The position numbers were made by a program, and so were the translations under genes. A DNA stretch of 64,000 nucleotides from contig NZ_CP088247.1 of the NCBI RefSeq assembly GCF_021117295.1, forward strand, positions 2,743,001-2,807,000, in the 5' to 3' direction. This document shows positions 38,401 through 49,096 of the stretch, piece after piece (positions within the stretch are counted from its first letter, which is position 1; the number at the start of each line of letters is the position of its first letter). The DNA is from Methylorubrum sp. B1-46 (GTDB taxonomy: Bacteria; Pseudomonadota; Alphaproteobacteria; Rhizobiales; Beijerinckiaceae). The notes below the pieces were generated by a model. The model searched no databases and was not told the origin of the DNA. It saw only the letters and a list, made by a program, of their open reading frames with translations.

Positions 38401-39819
38401 ATGGCGGCCCCCGCCGGCCTCTCATCGGGCGAATCCAGGACCGACCCCCGCCGGACCGGCGCGCTCGGCGGAGTCTTCGGCCGGATCAGGAAGCTTTGGC
38501 GGCGCATCAGCCGGGCCATCGGCGATGCCTTGCCGAAGGGGCTCTACGCCCGCTCACTGATCATCATCATCGCGCCGATGGTGCTGCTCCAATCGGTGAT
38601 CGCCTACACCTTCATGGAGCGGCACTGGCAACTGGTGACTCGCCGGCTCTCGGCGGCTGTGACCGCCGACATCGCCGCGCTGATGGACATCTACGAGTCC
38701 TATCCGCAGGACAAGAACGCTGAGACGCTCTCGCGCATCGCCGGCGAGCGGCTGAATCTCGACATCGACATCCTGAAGGGCGCCAAGCTGCCGAGTCCGG
38801 GGCCGCGGCCGTTCTTCTCGATCCTTGACGAGGTTTTGTCGGAAGAGATCCGCCGCCAGATCCGCCGCCCGTTCTGGATCGACACGGTGGGGCGCTCAAA
38901 CCTCATCGAGATCCGCGTGGCGATCCCCGAGGGGGTGATGCGGGTCACGGCCCGGCGCAATCAGGCCTACGCCTCGAACTCGCACATCTTCCTGCTCTGG
39001 ATGACCGGCTCCTCGCTGGTGCTGCTCGGCGTGGCGATCCTCTTCCTGCGCAACCAGATCAAGCCGATCCTGCGGCTCTCGGCGGTGGCGGAAGGGTTCG
39101 GCAAGGGCCGCGAGATCGAGTTCAAGCCCCGCGGGGCCCGCGAGGTCCGGCAGGCGGGCCATGCCTTCATCGAGATGAAGCGGCGCATCGAGCGCGCCAT
39201 GGAGCAGCGCACGGCGATGCTCAACGGCGTGAGCCACGACCTGCGCACCATCATCACCCGCTTCAAACTCTCCCTCGCCCTGGTCGAGCAAACGCCTGAG
39301 GTCGAGGATCTCCAGCGTGACGTCGACGAGATGAGCCGGATGCTGGAGGGCTATCTCGCCTTCGCTCGCGGCGATTCGGCCGAGACCGCCGCCGAGACCG
39401 ACATGAGGATTCTGCTGGAGGACCTGCGCAGCGACGTGGAGCGGCTCGGCGCCCATGTCGAGGCCGTCGAGATCGAGGGCAGCCCCCTCGTCACCGTGCG
39501 GCCGGACGCCATGCGCCGCTGCCTGTTCAACCTCGCCGCCAACGCCGCGCACTACGCCGACACGGTGGCGATCTCGGGCAAACGCGAGCACCGCGCCTTC
39601 CTCGTCGCGATCGACGACGACGGGCCCGGCATCCCGGTCGAGAGCCGTGAGGAGGTGTTCAAACCGTTCGTGCGGCTCGACGACGCGCGCCAGGATGCCG
39701 GCGGCTCGGGGCTCGGGCTCGCCATCGCCCGCGACATCGCCCGCGCCCATGGAGGCGACGTGGCGCTGCACGATAGCCCGCTCGGCGGCCTGCGGGCCAC
39801 GGTGCGCATCCCAGCTTGA
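38401..39819 (+). CDS. EnvZ-like sensor histidine kinase
   Basis: A 472-residue membrane kinase: membrane helices at about 50-72 and 197-218 flank a periplasmic sensor domain, followed by HAMP, HisKA with GVSHDLRT (His279) and TRFKL, and HATPase_c with NLAANAAHYA, DDDGPGIP and GGSGLGLAIA. All catalytic boxes are intact, unlike the kinase at 25371. It pairs with the OmpR-type regulator immediately upstream. The stimulus is unknown; osmolarity is suggested only by similarity to EnvZ. Confidence 0.93.
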   Translation: MAAPAGLSSGESRTDPRRTGALGGVFGRIRKLWRRISRAIGDALPKGLYARSLIIIIAPMVLLQSVIAYTFMERHWQLVTRRLSAAVTADIAALMDIYESYPQDKNAETLSRIAGERLNLDIDILKGAKLPSPGPRPFFSILDEVLSEEIRRQIRRPFWIDTVGRSNLIEIRVAIPEGVMRVTARRNQAYASNSHIFLLWMTGSSLVLLGVAILFLRNQIKPILRLSAVAEGFGKGREIEFKPRGAREVRQAGHAFIEMKRRIERAMEQRTAMLNGVSHDLRTIITRFKLSLALVEQTPEVEDLQRDVDEMSRMLEGYLAFARGDSAETAAETDMRILLEDLRSDVERLGAHVEAVEIEGSPLVTVRPDAMRRCLFNLAANAAHYADTVAISGKREHRAFLVAIDDDGPGIPVESREEVFKPFVRLDDARQDAGGSGLGLAIARDIARAHGGDVALHDSPLGGLRATVRIPA

Positions 39820-39965
39820 TCGACGTTCGTTGGGTCAAGCGCCGTTGAGTCGCTGATAGATTCTGAAGCGTGGGAGTTTCCTCCGGCGGAACGGCGATGC
39901 TAAGACCGCTCCGCATTATTGTTCGGGCCGCGCCGCGGTCCCTCAACGAACGCGAGTGACGTCGA

Positions 39966-40157
39966 ATGAACCCGCTGGTGCCGCTCTCCATCGTGCTGCT
40001 CATCCCGATCGCGGCCGTCTGCGCCGTGCTCTTCACGGATACGGGGATCGAGCCGGCCCTGTTCTACGCGGCGGTCAAGACGTTCGCGATCCTGTTCGTC
40101 GTCGGCGGCGCGATCTCGTTCGCCGCGAGCCGTCTGGCCGAGCGCACCAACGGCTGA
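39966..40157 (+). CDS. Small two-helix membrane protein
   Basis: A 63-residue protein made almost entirely of two membrane helices (about 4-24 and 33-55) with a short acidic loop containing DTGIEP. It ends LAERTNG. It lies between the sensor kinase and an aminotransferase gene and starts at ATG 39966 with only a weak ribosome site. I do not recognise a family. Confidence 0.55.
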   Translation: MNPLVPLSIVLLIPIAAVCAVLFTDTGIEPALFYAAVKTFAILFVVGGAISFAASRLAERTNG

Positions 40158-40196
40158 CATCCGGCGCCCGCCGGCGCCTGAGGGAAGGTCGAGACC

Positions 40197-41378
40197 ATGC
40201 TGCGGATCGTGCCTTCCTTTAGCCGGATCGGCGAGGAGAACGCCTTCGCGGTGCTCGCCCGTGCGGGCGCGCTCGCGGCGCAGGGCCGCGACATCGTCAA
40301 TCTCGGCATCGGCCAGCCGGATTTTCCGACGCCGGCCCATATCGTCGAGGCCGGCATCAAGGCGTTGCGCGACGGCCATCACGGCTACACGCCGGCCGTC
40401 GGCATCCCGCCGCTCCGCGAAGCGGTGGTGCGGGACTTCTATCGCCGCCACGGCGTCGAGGTCTCGCCCGATGCGGTGATGATCGTGCCGGGCGGCAAGG
40501 TCACCATGTTCGTGGCGATCCTGATGTTCGGCGAACCCGGCGCTGAGATCCTCTATCCAGACCCTGGCTTTCCGATCTACCGCTCGATGATCGAGTTCAC
40601 CGGCGCGACCCCGGTGCCGGTACCGATCCGCGAGGCCAACGGCTTCGCCTTCTCGGCGCAGGAAACGCTCTCGCTGATCACGGAGCGCACGCGCCTCCTG
40701 ATCGTCAACTCGCCGGCCAACCCGACCGGCGGCGTCACGCCGAAGATCGAGGTCGATGCGCTCGTCGAAGGTCTCGCGGCCCATCCCGGCATCGCCGTTC
40801 TCTCGGACGAGATCTACGGCACCATGACCTATGACGGGCAGAGGCATGTCTCTCTGCTCGCCTATCCCGAGATCCGCGACCGGCTGATCCATCTCGACGG
40901 CGCCTCGAAAACCTACGCAATGACGGGCTGGCGGCTTGGCTGGTCGGTCTGGCCGAAACCCCTCTACGACGCCGCCCGCAAGCTCGCGGTGAACTCCTTC
41001 TCCTGCGTCAACGCCGCCACGCAATGGGCCGGTGTCGCCGCCCTCGACGGCCCTCAGGACTGCGTCGCGGCGATGGTCGCTGAATTCGACCGGCGCAGAC
41101 GACTTATCGTGGACGGTCTGAACCGACTGCCGAACGTCTCCTGCGTCACACCGAAGGGCGCGTTCTACGCCTTCCCGAACATCGCTCGGACGGGATGGAA
41201 GGCGAAGGCACTGGCCACCGCGCTCCTTGACGAGGCAGGCGTCGCGGTGATCGGCGGACCGGATTTCGGTGTCCACGGCGAGGGGTATTTGCGCCTCTCC
41301 TACGCCAACTCCGCCGAGAACATCGCTCTTGCCCTGGAGCGGATAGGACAGTTCCTGTCCGAGTGCCCGCCCGCCTGA
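40197..41378 (+). CDS. Class I/II PLP-dependent aminotransferase
   Basis: A 393-residue fold-type I aminotransferase of the aspartate/aromatic branch. Motifs are NLGIGQPDFPTP, GYTPAVGIPPLREAV, NSPANPTGG, LSDEIYGTM, and the PLP lysine in DGASKTYAMTGWRLGW, with the distal carboxylate-binding Arg in YLRLSYA. GAGGGAAGG precedes ATG 40197. Substrate specificity (aspartate, glutamate/alanine or aromatic) cannot be decided by eye. Confidence 0.88.
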   Translation: MLRIVPSFSRIGEENAFAVLARAGALAAQGRDIVNLGIGQPDFPTPAHIVEAGIKALRDGHHGYTPAVGIPPLREAVVRDFYRRHGVEVSPDAVMIVPGGKVTMFVAILMFGEPGAEILYPDPGFPIYRSMIEFTGATPVPVPIREANGFAFSAQETLSLITERTRLLIVNSPANPTGGVTPKIEVDALVEGLAAHPGIAVLSDEIYGTMTYDGQRHVSLLAYPEIRDRLIHLDGASKTYAMTGWRLGWSVWPKPLYDAARKLAVNSFSCVNAATQWAGVAALDGPQDCVAAMVAEFDRRRRLIVDGLNRLPNVSCVTPKGAFYAFPNIARTGWKAKALATALLDEAGVAVIGGPDFGVHGEGYLRLSYANSAENIALALERIGQFLSECPPA

Positions 41379-41564
41379 CACGGCGGAAGCATCCGTGTCG
41401 TCGTGCGAGAGCTTCCGAGAAGCTCGGCCTCCGATTCAGGCAGATGCCGGCAAACTCGGCCTTTCTCGATTTTCCATGCATCCGAATTCGAGGCTCGGGC
41501 GTTACTGGCCCATGCTTCGCTGCGCTCAGGTTGCGGCGGACGTCAGAACGACGGAGTGACCCGA

Positions 41565-41978
41565 ATGAAGATCAAGACCCTTCTCGCCGCCTCGGCCATT
41601 GCCCTTGCTCTGCCCATGGCGGCTCAGGCTCAAGGCACCCTGCGCGGTGCCGAGCGCGGTGCTGAGGAAGGCGCGGCGGCGGCTGGCCCAATCGGCGGGA
41701 TCGTCGGCGGTGCAGTCGGCGCGGCCACCGGGACGATCGGCGGTATTCTCGGTGTCGAGGATCGCCCGCGCTTCCGTTCGTATGTTCGCGAGCGCAACGT
41801 TCGCTCCTACGACTATGACGGCCGCGTCGTCGTCGGCTCCACCCTGCCGTCCTCGGGCGTGACCTACTACGATGTCCCGAACGAGTACAACGTGACCCGC
41901 GGCACCCGCTACACGGTCGTCAACGACCGTCCGGTGCTGGTTGATGGCCGTCACCGCATCATCGAAGTGCTCGACTAA
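41565..41978 (+). CDS. DUF1236 secreted protein with glycine-zipper segment
   Basis: A 137-residue protein with a signal peptide (cleavage near AQAQGT), a glycine-rich segment of GxxxG character at about 33-57 (PIGGIVGGAVGAATG), and a C-terminal DUF1236 domain. The domain holds GVTYYDVPNEY and YTVVNDRPVLVD, and the protein ends VLD. ACGGAG lies before ATG 41565; upstream in-frame starts are not conserved. Followed by a strong terminator. Function unknown, probably envelope-associated. Confidence 0.82.
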   Translation: MKIKTLLAASAIALALPMAAQAQGTLRGAERGAEEGAAAAGPIGGIVGGAVGAATGTIGGILGVEDRPRFRSYVRERNVRSYDYDGRVVVGSTLPSSGVTYYDVPNEYNVTRGTRYTVVNDRPVLVDGRHRIIEVLD

Positions 41979-42017
41979 GCACTGAGCCGATAGTCGCCCG
42001 CACTGGGCAGCACGATC

Positions 42018-42050
42018 CGGCCCCGGCACTCCGTGCCGGGGCCGTTTTTA
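42018..42050 (+). terminator. Intrinsic terminator after DUF1236
   Basis: CGGCCCCGGCAC / GTGCCGGGGCCG, 12-bp perfect stem, loop TCC, followed by TTTTTA; 39 bp after the stop codon. Confidence 0.92.
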
Positions 42051-42177
42051 TGCCTCGTCTGCCGAGATAACACAGCATCACACCCTTGCCGACAGGACGC
42101 GAGGTGTCGGACGCAACGGTCCATGTCTTTGATCGTTTATTGATGCGAGACAACACTCGGATAGATCAGGACTGAAG

Positions 42178-42471
42178 ATGAGCGGCCCCGAAACCACACC
42201 CGAAAAGCTTCCCGATAGCTCGCCGCTGCCGGAATCCGTTCGCGATCACCTCGGCCACGAGCTACGTGGTGTGCTGACCGAGACGACTCCCGGACCGCGA
42301 TTTCTTGGCGACGAACCGTCGGTGCCGGAGAAGTTCGAGCCGCAGATCCGCCGCCTCGAGACGCGGCTGAAGACGCACGAGGAGGGCACGGACGCCGTCG
42401 AGCAGGCGCTCGACCGAATTCTCGATGCCTTCGGCGTCGCTCCTGACGAGGATGCGGGCAGAGGGAAGTAG
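42178..42471 (+). CDS. Small hydrophilic protein, unknown function
   Basis: A 97-residue charged protein with a proline-rich N-terminus and a likely coiled-coil or helical C-terminal half (PQIRRLETRLKTHEEGTDAV then EQALDRILDAFG). AGGA precedes ATG 42178. It converges on mscL with a 5-bp gap. I do not recognise a family. Confidence 0.6.
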   Translation: MSGPETTPEKLPDSSPLPESVRDHLGHELRGVLTETTPGPRFLGDEPSVPEKFEPQIRRLETRLKTHEEGTDAVEQALDRILDAFGVAPDEDAGRGK

Positions 42472-42476
42472 GACGC

Positions 42477-42902
42477 TCACGTCCGTCGCGTTGCCAGCAG
42501 GTCTCGGATCTCGGCGAGCAGTTTCACCTCAGTCGGCACTTCGGCCTCGGGCTTCGGCTTGGCCTCTTCACGGGATTTCAGCGCGTTCATGGCGCGGATC
42601 ACCAGGAACAGCACGAAGGCGATGATGGTGAAGTTGACCGCCAGCGTCAGGAACTGGCCGTACCCGATCACCGCGCCGACCTTCTTCGCCTCGGCATAGG
42701 GCATGCCCGCCTGCACCTTGGACGAGAGCGGGATGTAGTAGTTCGAGAAATCGAGGCCGCCGGTGATCGCTCCAATGATCGGCATGATCACGTCCTGAAC
42801 CAGCGAGTTGACGATCGCGCCGAACGCCGCGCCGATGATCACGCCCACGGCGAGATCGACCACGTTGCCGCGCAACGCGAACTTCTTGAACTCTTCCAGC
42901 AT
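42477..42902 (-). CDS. mscL: Large-conductance mechanosensitive channel
   Basis: A 141-residue MscL. The N-terminal helix [22 protein letters not shown] forms the pore-lining TM1, a periplasmic loop follows, TM2 is [20 protein letters not shown], and the C-terminal cytoplasmic bundle is [10 protein letters not shown]. It opens under membrane tension to release solutes on osmotic downshock. GGGAGG lies before ATG 42902. Confidence 0.96.
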   Translation of the reverse strand: MLEEFKKFALRGNVVDLAVGVIIGAAFGAIVNSLVQDVIMPIIGAITGGLDFSNYYIPLSSKVQAGMPYAEAKKVGAVIGYGQFLTLAVNFTIIAFVLFLVIRAMNALKSREEAKPKPEAEVPTEVKLLAEIRDLLATRRT

Positions 42903-43276
42903 CCGGGCCTCCCGCGACGGCGTCTCGAACGGAGTGCGCCGCCTGCGAAGCTATGCCGGAGGCGGCGGATGCCAAGGGGATGCTGTCCGTGTTCTCCGCA
43001 TCCATTCGGCTTTAACGACCCTCCCTGGATGGCTCCTTACCGCCCGTCGCGGGCCACGCATCGTGCCGATGCCGGCAGGCCGGTGCGGCTGAGCTGAAAG
43101 TAGATCCAGAAGAGGCTCAAGCTTCGGCTTCGAATTTTGCCGAACCCAGCAATTTTCTAGAAAAGATCAGAAACAAACCCGCTCGTTTTGCATGCAATCG
43201 AGCTGGCGGCAGCGCACGGATAGGCGCCGTTGTGGCGCCGTTTAGGATTAGTTCATTTTTAAATTGCTACCGAGCA
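42903..43276. other. Divergent intergenic region, mscL / sigma factor
   Basis: 374 bp with no gene. The right half is AT-richer. GGCGCCGTT occurs twice, at 43223-43231 and 43234-43242, 35-54 bp before the sigma-factor ATG. No GGAAC-type EcfG promoter was found in front of the sigma gene. Confidence 0.5.
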
Positions 43277-44026
43277 ATGGCTACTCCCAATGTTCCCGCC
43301 TTTGCCGAGGTACCGCTCTGGATGCCTGACGAACCGCTTCACCACACATTGCCGAAAGGTCCCGGCTCAATCCAGGGTGAAACGGCAAACGCTGTCGCGG
43401 GGCACCTGACCTTTGCCCTGCGCGACTACTTCGATCTTGCGAGTCAGGCGCCCCTTCCGGGGCGGCTCGCCGAGCTTCTGCAGCAGTTCGAGACTGCGCT
43501 CACGGCGCATGGCGGAGAGGTGGAGGCCGTCTTCCGGGACGATCTCGTGAAGGCGCTGCCGATGCTGCGCACCTTTGCGATCTCGCTCACCGCTAACCCA
43601 ACTCGGGCCGACGACCTCGTGCAGGAGACCATGGTCAAGGCCTGGGCGAATCGGGAGCGGTTCACGCCGGGCACGAACTTCACGGCGTGGTTGTTCACCA
43701 TCTTGCGCAACCAGTTCTACACCGAGATCCGCAAAGGGCGCCGCGAGGTGGAAGATGCCGATGGCGTCCATGCCGGCACGCTCACCGCGCATCCCGATCA
43801 GGAGCACGCGGCGGGGCTGCGGATGGTGATGAACCTGATCGGCACGCTGCCGCTGCCGCAGCGGCAGGCACTCCTGCTCGTCGGCGCCGAGGGCTTCACC
43901 TACGAGGAGGCGGCCGAACGGCTCGGCTGTCAGGTCGGCACGGTGAAGAGCCGTGTCAGCCGCGCCCGTGCCTTCCTGATCGATTCCTTCGACGGGCTGC
44001 CGGACGGGTTGGCGGCGCGGGCCTGA
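43277..44026 (+). CDS. EcfG-type (ECF15) sigma factor with NepR-like N-terminal extension
   Basis: A 249-residue sigma factor. Sigma-2 (about 86-150) holds RADDLVQETMVKAW and NFTAWLFTILRNQFY; sigma-4 (about 180-236) holds LPLPQRQALLLVGAEGF, YEEAAERLGC and GTVKSRVSRAR. These fit the general-stress EcfG group. The extra ~80 residues at the N-terminus contain LRDYFDLASQAPLPGRLAELL (residues 48-68), which follows the NepR pattern (L-R-x-x-Y ... P-x-P-x-R-x-x-x-L-L). ATG 43277 is used; a GTG at 43232 is possible, and neither has a clear ribosome site. See findings. Confidence 0.85.
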   Translation: MATPNVPAFAEVPLWMPDEPLHHTLPKGPGSIQGETANAVAGHLTFALRDYFDLASQAPLPGRLAELLQQFETALTAHGGEVEAVFRDDLVKALPMLRTFAISLTANPTRADDLVQETMVKAWANRERFTPGTNFTAWLFTILRNQFYTEIRKGRREVEDADGVHAGTLTAHPDQEHAAGLRMVMNLIGTLPLPQRQALLLVGAEGFTYEEAAERLGCQVGTVKSRVSRARAFLIDSFDGLPDGLAARA

Positions 44027-44149
44027 CCCGCGCCATCGCGACGATCAGGGCACCGCTCGGAATATCCGATTCAGGGAGGCGCCCTATCTCGCTGTTTTAG
44101 CGCCGTCTTTTCCGAGAATACGGTCGACCGCTTCTCGGGCCATTCGTTT

Positions 44150-46660
<2,511 letters not shown>

Positions 46661-46836
46661 CTATGTCCGTGCCCACCTCATATAGGCGTTCCCCTCTGAT
46701 TTTGCATCGGTTTTCGCGTTGGGAAAGCGCCTCGGAGGACTGATTTCTGACGCGGTTCCGTTAAACTCCCGTTAGGCTCGACGACCGATCTGCCGCGTTG
46801 GCCTCGAATCCCTTTGGCGGGCGTGCGCCCGAGCGC

Positions 46837-47481
46837 TCACCCTTGCAGGAACGGGTTCGTCGTTCGCTCCTGGCCCAGCGTCCCCGTCGGTCCGTGACCG
46901 GGAATGAAGGCGACGTCGTCGCCGAGCGGCAGGACCTTCTCCTTGATCATCCGGATCAGTTGCTCGTGGCTGCCGCCCGGCAGGTCGGTGCGACCGATCG
47001 AGCCCTGGAACACCACGTCGCCGACGAGGGCGAAGCGGGCGTCGCGGCTCATGAAGACGACGCTGCCGGGGGAGTGGCCGGGGGCGTGCCAGATGTCGAA
47101 GGTGAGGCCGCCGATCGTGACGCTGTCGCCCTCGGCGAGCCAGCGGTCCGGCGTGATCGCGCGGGCGCCGTCGAGGCCGTAACTGGCGCCCGCTTCGGAC
47201 AGGGAGTCGAGCAGGAACTTGTCGGCCTCGTGCGGCCCCTCGACAGGCACGCCGAGCCGCTCCTTCAGCTCGGCGGCGCCGCCGGCATGGTCGATATGGC
47301 CGTGGGTGAGCAGGATTTTCTCGACCGTGACGCCCTGCGAGCGGATCGCCGCCTCGATCCGGTCGAGGTCGCCGCCGGGATCGACGACAGCGCCGACCTT
47401 GGTGGCATCGTCCCAGATCAGGGTGCAATTCTGCTGGAACGGGGTGACCGGGATGATCGCGGCGCGGGGCGTGGCGGGCAT
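46837..47481 (-). CDS. Metallo-beta-lactamase-fold hydrolase (glyoxalase II-like)
   Basis: A 214-residue MBL-fold enzyme. Metal motifs are THGHIDHAGG, APGHSPGSV, GDVVFQGSIGRTDLPGG and GHGPTGTLGQE. This is the short YcbL-type group, which lacks the C-terminal domain of true glyoxalase II. The substrate is probably a thioester. ATG 47481. Transcribed toward gyrB's upstream region, separated by 239 bp. Confidence 0.88.
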   Translation of the reverse strand: MPATPRAAIIPVTPFQQNCTLIWDDATKVGAVVDPGGDLDRIEAAIRSQGVTVEKILLTHGHIDHAGGAAELKERLGVPVEGPHEADKFLLDSLSEAGASYGLDGARAITPDRWLAEGDSVTIGGLTFDIWHAPGHSPGSVVFMSRDARFALVGDVVFQGSIGRTDLPGGSHEQLIRMIKEKVLPLGDDVAFIPGHGPTGTLGQERTTNPFLQG

Positions 47482-47554
47482 GCGGACTCGGGAGCTTGGG
47501 GACGTCGTGTGCGGTTCTAGACCGTTGCGCCGAGAAGCGCCAATGCGTGGCGCC

Positions 47555-47959
47555 TCAGCTCCCGCTCGGGATCGGACGCGGACGGCCCGCCTCGTCGATG
47601 GCGACGAAGGTGAAGGTTGCCTCGGTCACCTTCTCGCGGAGCTGCGTCTGGAAGCGCCGGGCCCAGGCTTCGAGATGGATCTTCATCGAGGTGCGCCCGA
47701 CATGCCCGATCCGGGTGTAGACGCATAGCACGTCGCCGACCCGCACGGGCCGGATGAAGGTCATCGCATCGACGGCCACGGTCACGACCCGGCCCTGCGC
47801 CCGCTCGACCCCGGCGATGCCGCCGGCCTGATCCATCTGCGACAGCACCCAGCCGCCGAAGATATCGCCGTTGGCGTTGGTGTCGGCCGGCATGGCGATG
47901 GTGCGCACCGTGAGGTCGCCGATAGGATGCGCATCGCCCACATCGATCGCCTGTGTCAT
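47555..47959 (-). CDS. Acyl-CoA thioesterase, YciA family
   Basis: A 134-residue hotdog-fold thioesterase. Motifs are ADTNANGDIFGGWVLSQMDQAGG with the catalytic Asp, and VAVDAMTFIRPVRVGDVL. Start ATG 47959 (MTQAIDVG) with GGGGGAG upstream; the frame is open to 48010. It hydrolyses acyl-CoAs in the cytosol; chain-length preference is unknown. It runs 73 bp ahead of the MBL hydrolase on the same strand. Confidence 0.9.
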   Translation of the reverse strand: MTQAIDVGDAHPIGDLTVRTIAMPADTNANGDIFGGWVLSQMDQAGGIAGVERAQGRVVTVAVDAMTFIRPVRVGDVLCVYTRIGHVGRTSMKIHLEAWARRFQTQLREKVTEATFTFVAIDEAGRPRPIPSGS

Positions 47960-48055
47960 CGCTCCCCCCTTACCGCCGATTCGACGATGCGTTGAGCGCC
48001 AGCCAAGCACGGCCGCCGGCCCCGCGCCAGAGGCGGCGAAACGCGAGAGGCGCCG

Positions 48056-48199
48056 TCAGGGCATCAGGCCGAAAAGCTCCAGCCCGGCGGCGAGAAAGAT
48101 CGCCGCGGCACAGACGAACAGCTCCAGGGGGATATCCTGCCAGGACAGGGTGCGCGCGGGCGCAATCGCGCGCCGCTGCCGCGTCACGAGATCGATCAT
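48056..48199 (-). CDS. Very small single-span membrane protein
   Basis: 47 residues: a basic N-terminus (IDLVTRQRRAIAPAR) and one membrane helix (LELFVCAAAIFLAAGLELFG). A strong GGAGGA lies before ATG 48199, which favours it over the longer frame to 48241. It resembles no named family. It is probably real, given the ribosome site and composition, but small. Confidence 0.55.
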   Translation of the reverse strand: MIDLVTRQRRAIAPARTLSWQDIPLELFVCAAAIFLAAGLELFGLMP

Positions 48200-48318
48200 G
48201 GGCGTCCTCCGGAGCGGCCCGTCTCTCGCGGACCCGCTCACCTGAGCACGATCCTATATCCGACCGGCCACTTCGGAAAGCACCGGACGGAATCCGGCCC
48301 GCCGAGACGCGAACACGA

Positions 48319-48350
48319 AAAAGCCCGAAGCAATCGCGCTTCGGGCTTTT
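48319..48350 (-). terminator. Intrinsic terminator (bidirectional)
   Basis: AAAAGCCCGAAGC / GCTTCGGGCTTTT, 13-bp perfect stem with a 6-nt loop. T runs occur on both strands. It lies 57 bp downstream of the minus-strand Tyr/Arg-rich gene. Confidence 0.88.
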
Positions 48351-48406
48351 CGACGAACGGTCGATGGCGGGGGAGCGAGACAGCGCCCCCGCGCGGATCG
48401 ATGAGC

Positions 48407-48691
48407 TTAGTAGTAGAACCGACGCGGGCCGTAGAAGCGACGCGGGCCGTAATACGGACGGCGGTAGTACGGGCGACGGTAGAACGGGCGCGGGCCGTAG
48501 AAGCGGCGACCGTAATAGGGGCGCGGGCCCCAGCCGCGGCGGTAATAGTACTGCGCCTTTTCAGCGGTCGCGGGCGCAGCGTCGGTCACCAGCGCGGCCG
48601 AGGGGCCGACCGGAGCGGCCGAGGCACCCTGCGGAGCGACCGCGGCGAGGCCCAGGACCATCAGCGCGGCAATGAGGAATTTCTTGAGCAA
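48407..48691 (-). CDS. Exported Tyr/Arg/Pro-rich repetitive protein
   Basis: 94 residues. A signal peptide (LKKFLIAALMVLGLAAVAPQ, cleavage near GASAAP) is followed by an Ala-rich linker and a C-terminal half built of repeats of the form RRPYYGPRRFYGPRRF. Start TTG 48691 has AGAGGG nine bases upstream; the frame is open to an ATG at 48727 with no ribosome site. Proteins of this type occur in many Methylobacterium; the function is unknown, and binding to anionic envelope polymers is a guess from the charge. Confidence 0.65.
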   Translation of the reverse strand: MLKKFLIAALMVLGLAAVAPQGASAAPVGPSAALVTDAAPATAEKAQYYYRRGWGPRPYYGRRFYGPRPFYRRPYYRRPYYGPRRFYGPRRFYY

Positions 48692-48816
48692 GTGTGCATT
48701 CCCTCTGCGGCAAACGCGAGCGGCCACGCCGAAGCCGGCGTGCCGCGGGAGCGAGAACGCGCGAAAGGTCGAAACGGTTGCGCGGGAATTTCAGGTCGTG
48801 CGGTCGGACGTGCGGA

Positions 48817-49002
48817 TCAGGCGATCTTCGTCGTCATGTCGACGATGGAGGCCTCGCCGCTGCTCTTCACCAGGGCGATGCCGCGCTCGCAATCTTCGCG
48901 GCGCATATAGCCCTCGCCGGAATCGGCAATCACGTTGCCGTTCTGGACGCGCAGGCGCCAGCGCCACTGCCCGCCCGCATCACGATAGAGTTCGTAGCGC
49001 AT
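48817..49002 (-). CDS. DUF1508 (YegP-like) protein
   Basis: A 61-residue single-domain protein: MRYELYRDAGGQWRWRLRVQNGN, then SGEGYMRREDCERGIALVKSS. This is one YegP/DUF1508 unit (YegP itself has two). AGGAG is nine bases before ATG 49002. Function unknown. Confidence 0.8.
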   Translation of the reverse strand: MRYELYRDAGGQWRWRLRVQNGNVIADSGEGYMRREDCERGIALVKSSGEASIVDMTTKIA

Positions 49003-49096
49003 CCCGCCTGTCTCCTGCCGGGCCGCGCTTCGAACGAGCACGGCGCGGGATAGAACGCATCCCGCGCCGAAAGGATCGCTTCAGATCACCGAGTGA

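Noticed and set aside
44027..44149. Separate nepR gene beside the sigma factor
   Set aside because: I looked in the flanks for a short frame with the NepR consensus and found none; the motif occurs only within the sigma protein itself.
48407..48560. Tandem repeat array upstream of a terminator
   Set aside because: The repeats encode the Arg-Pro-Tyr units of a short exported protein and so are coding repeats, not an intergenic array.
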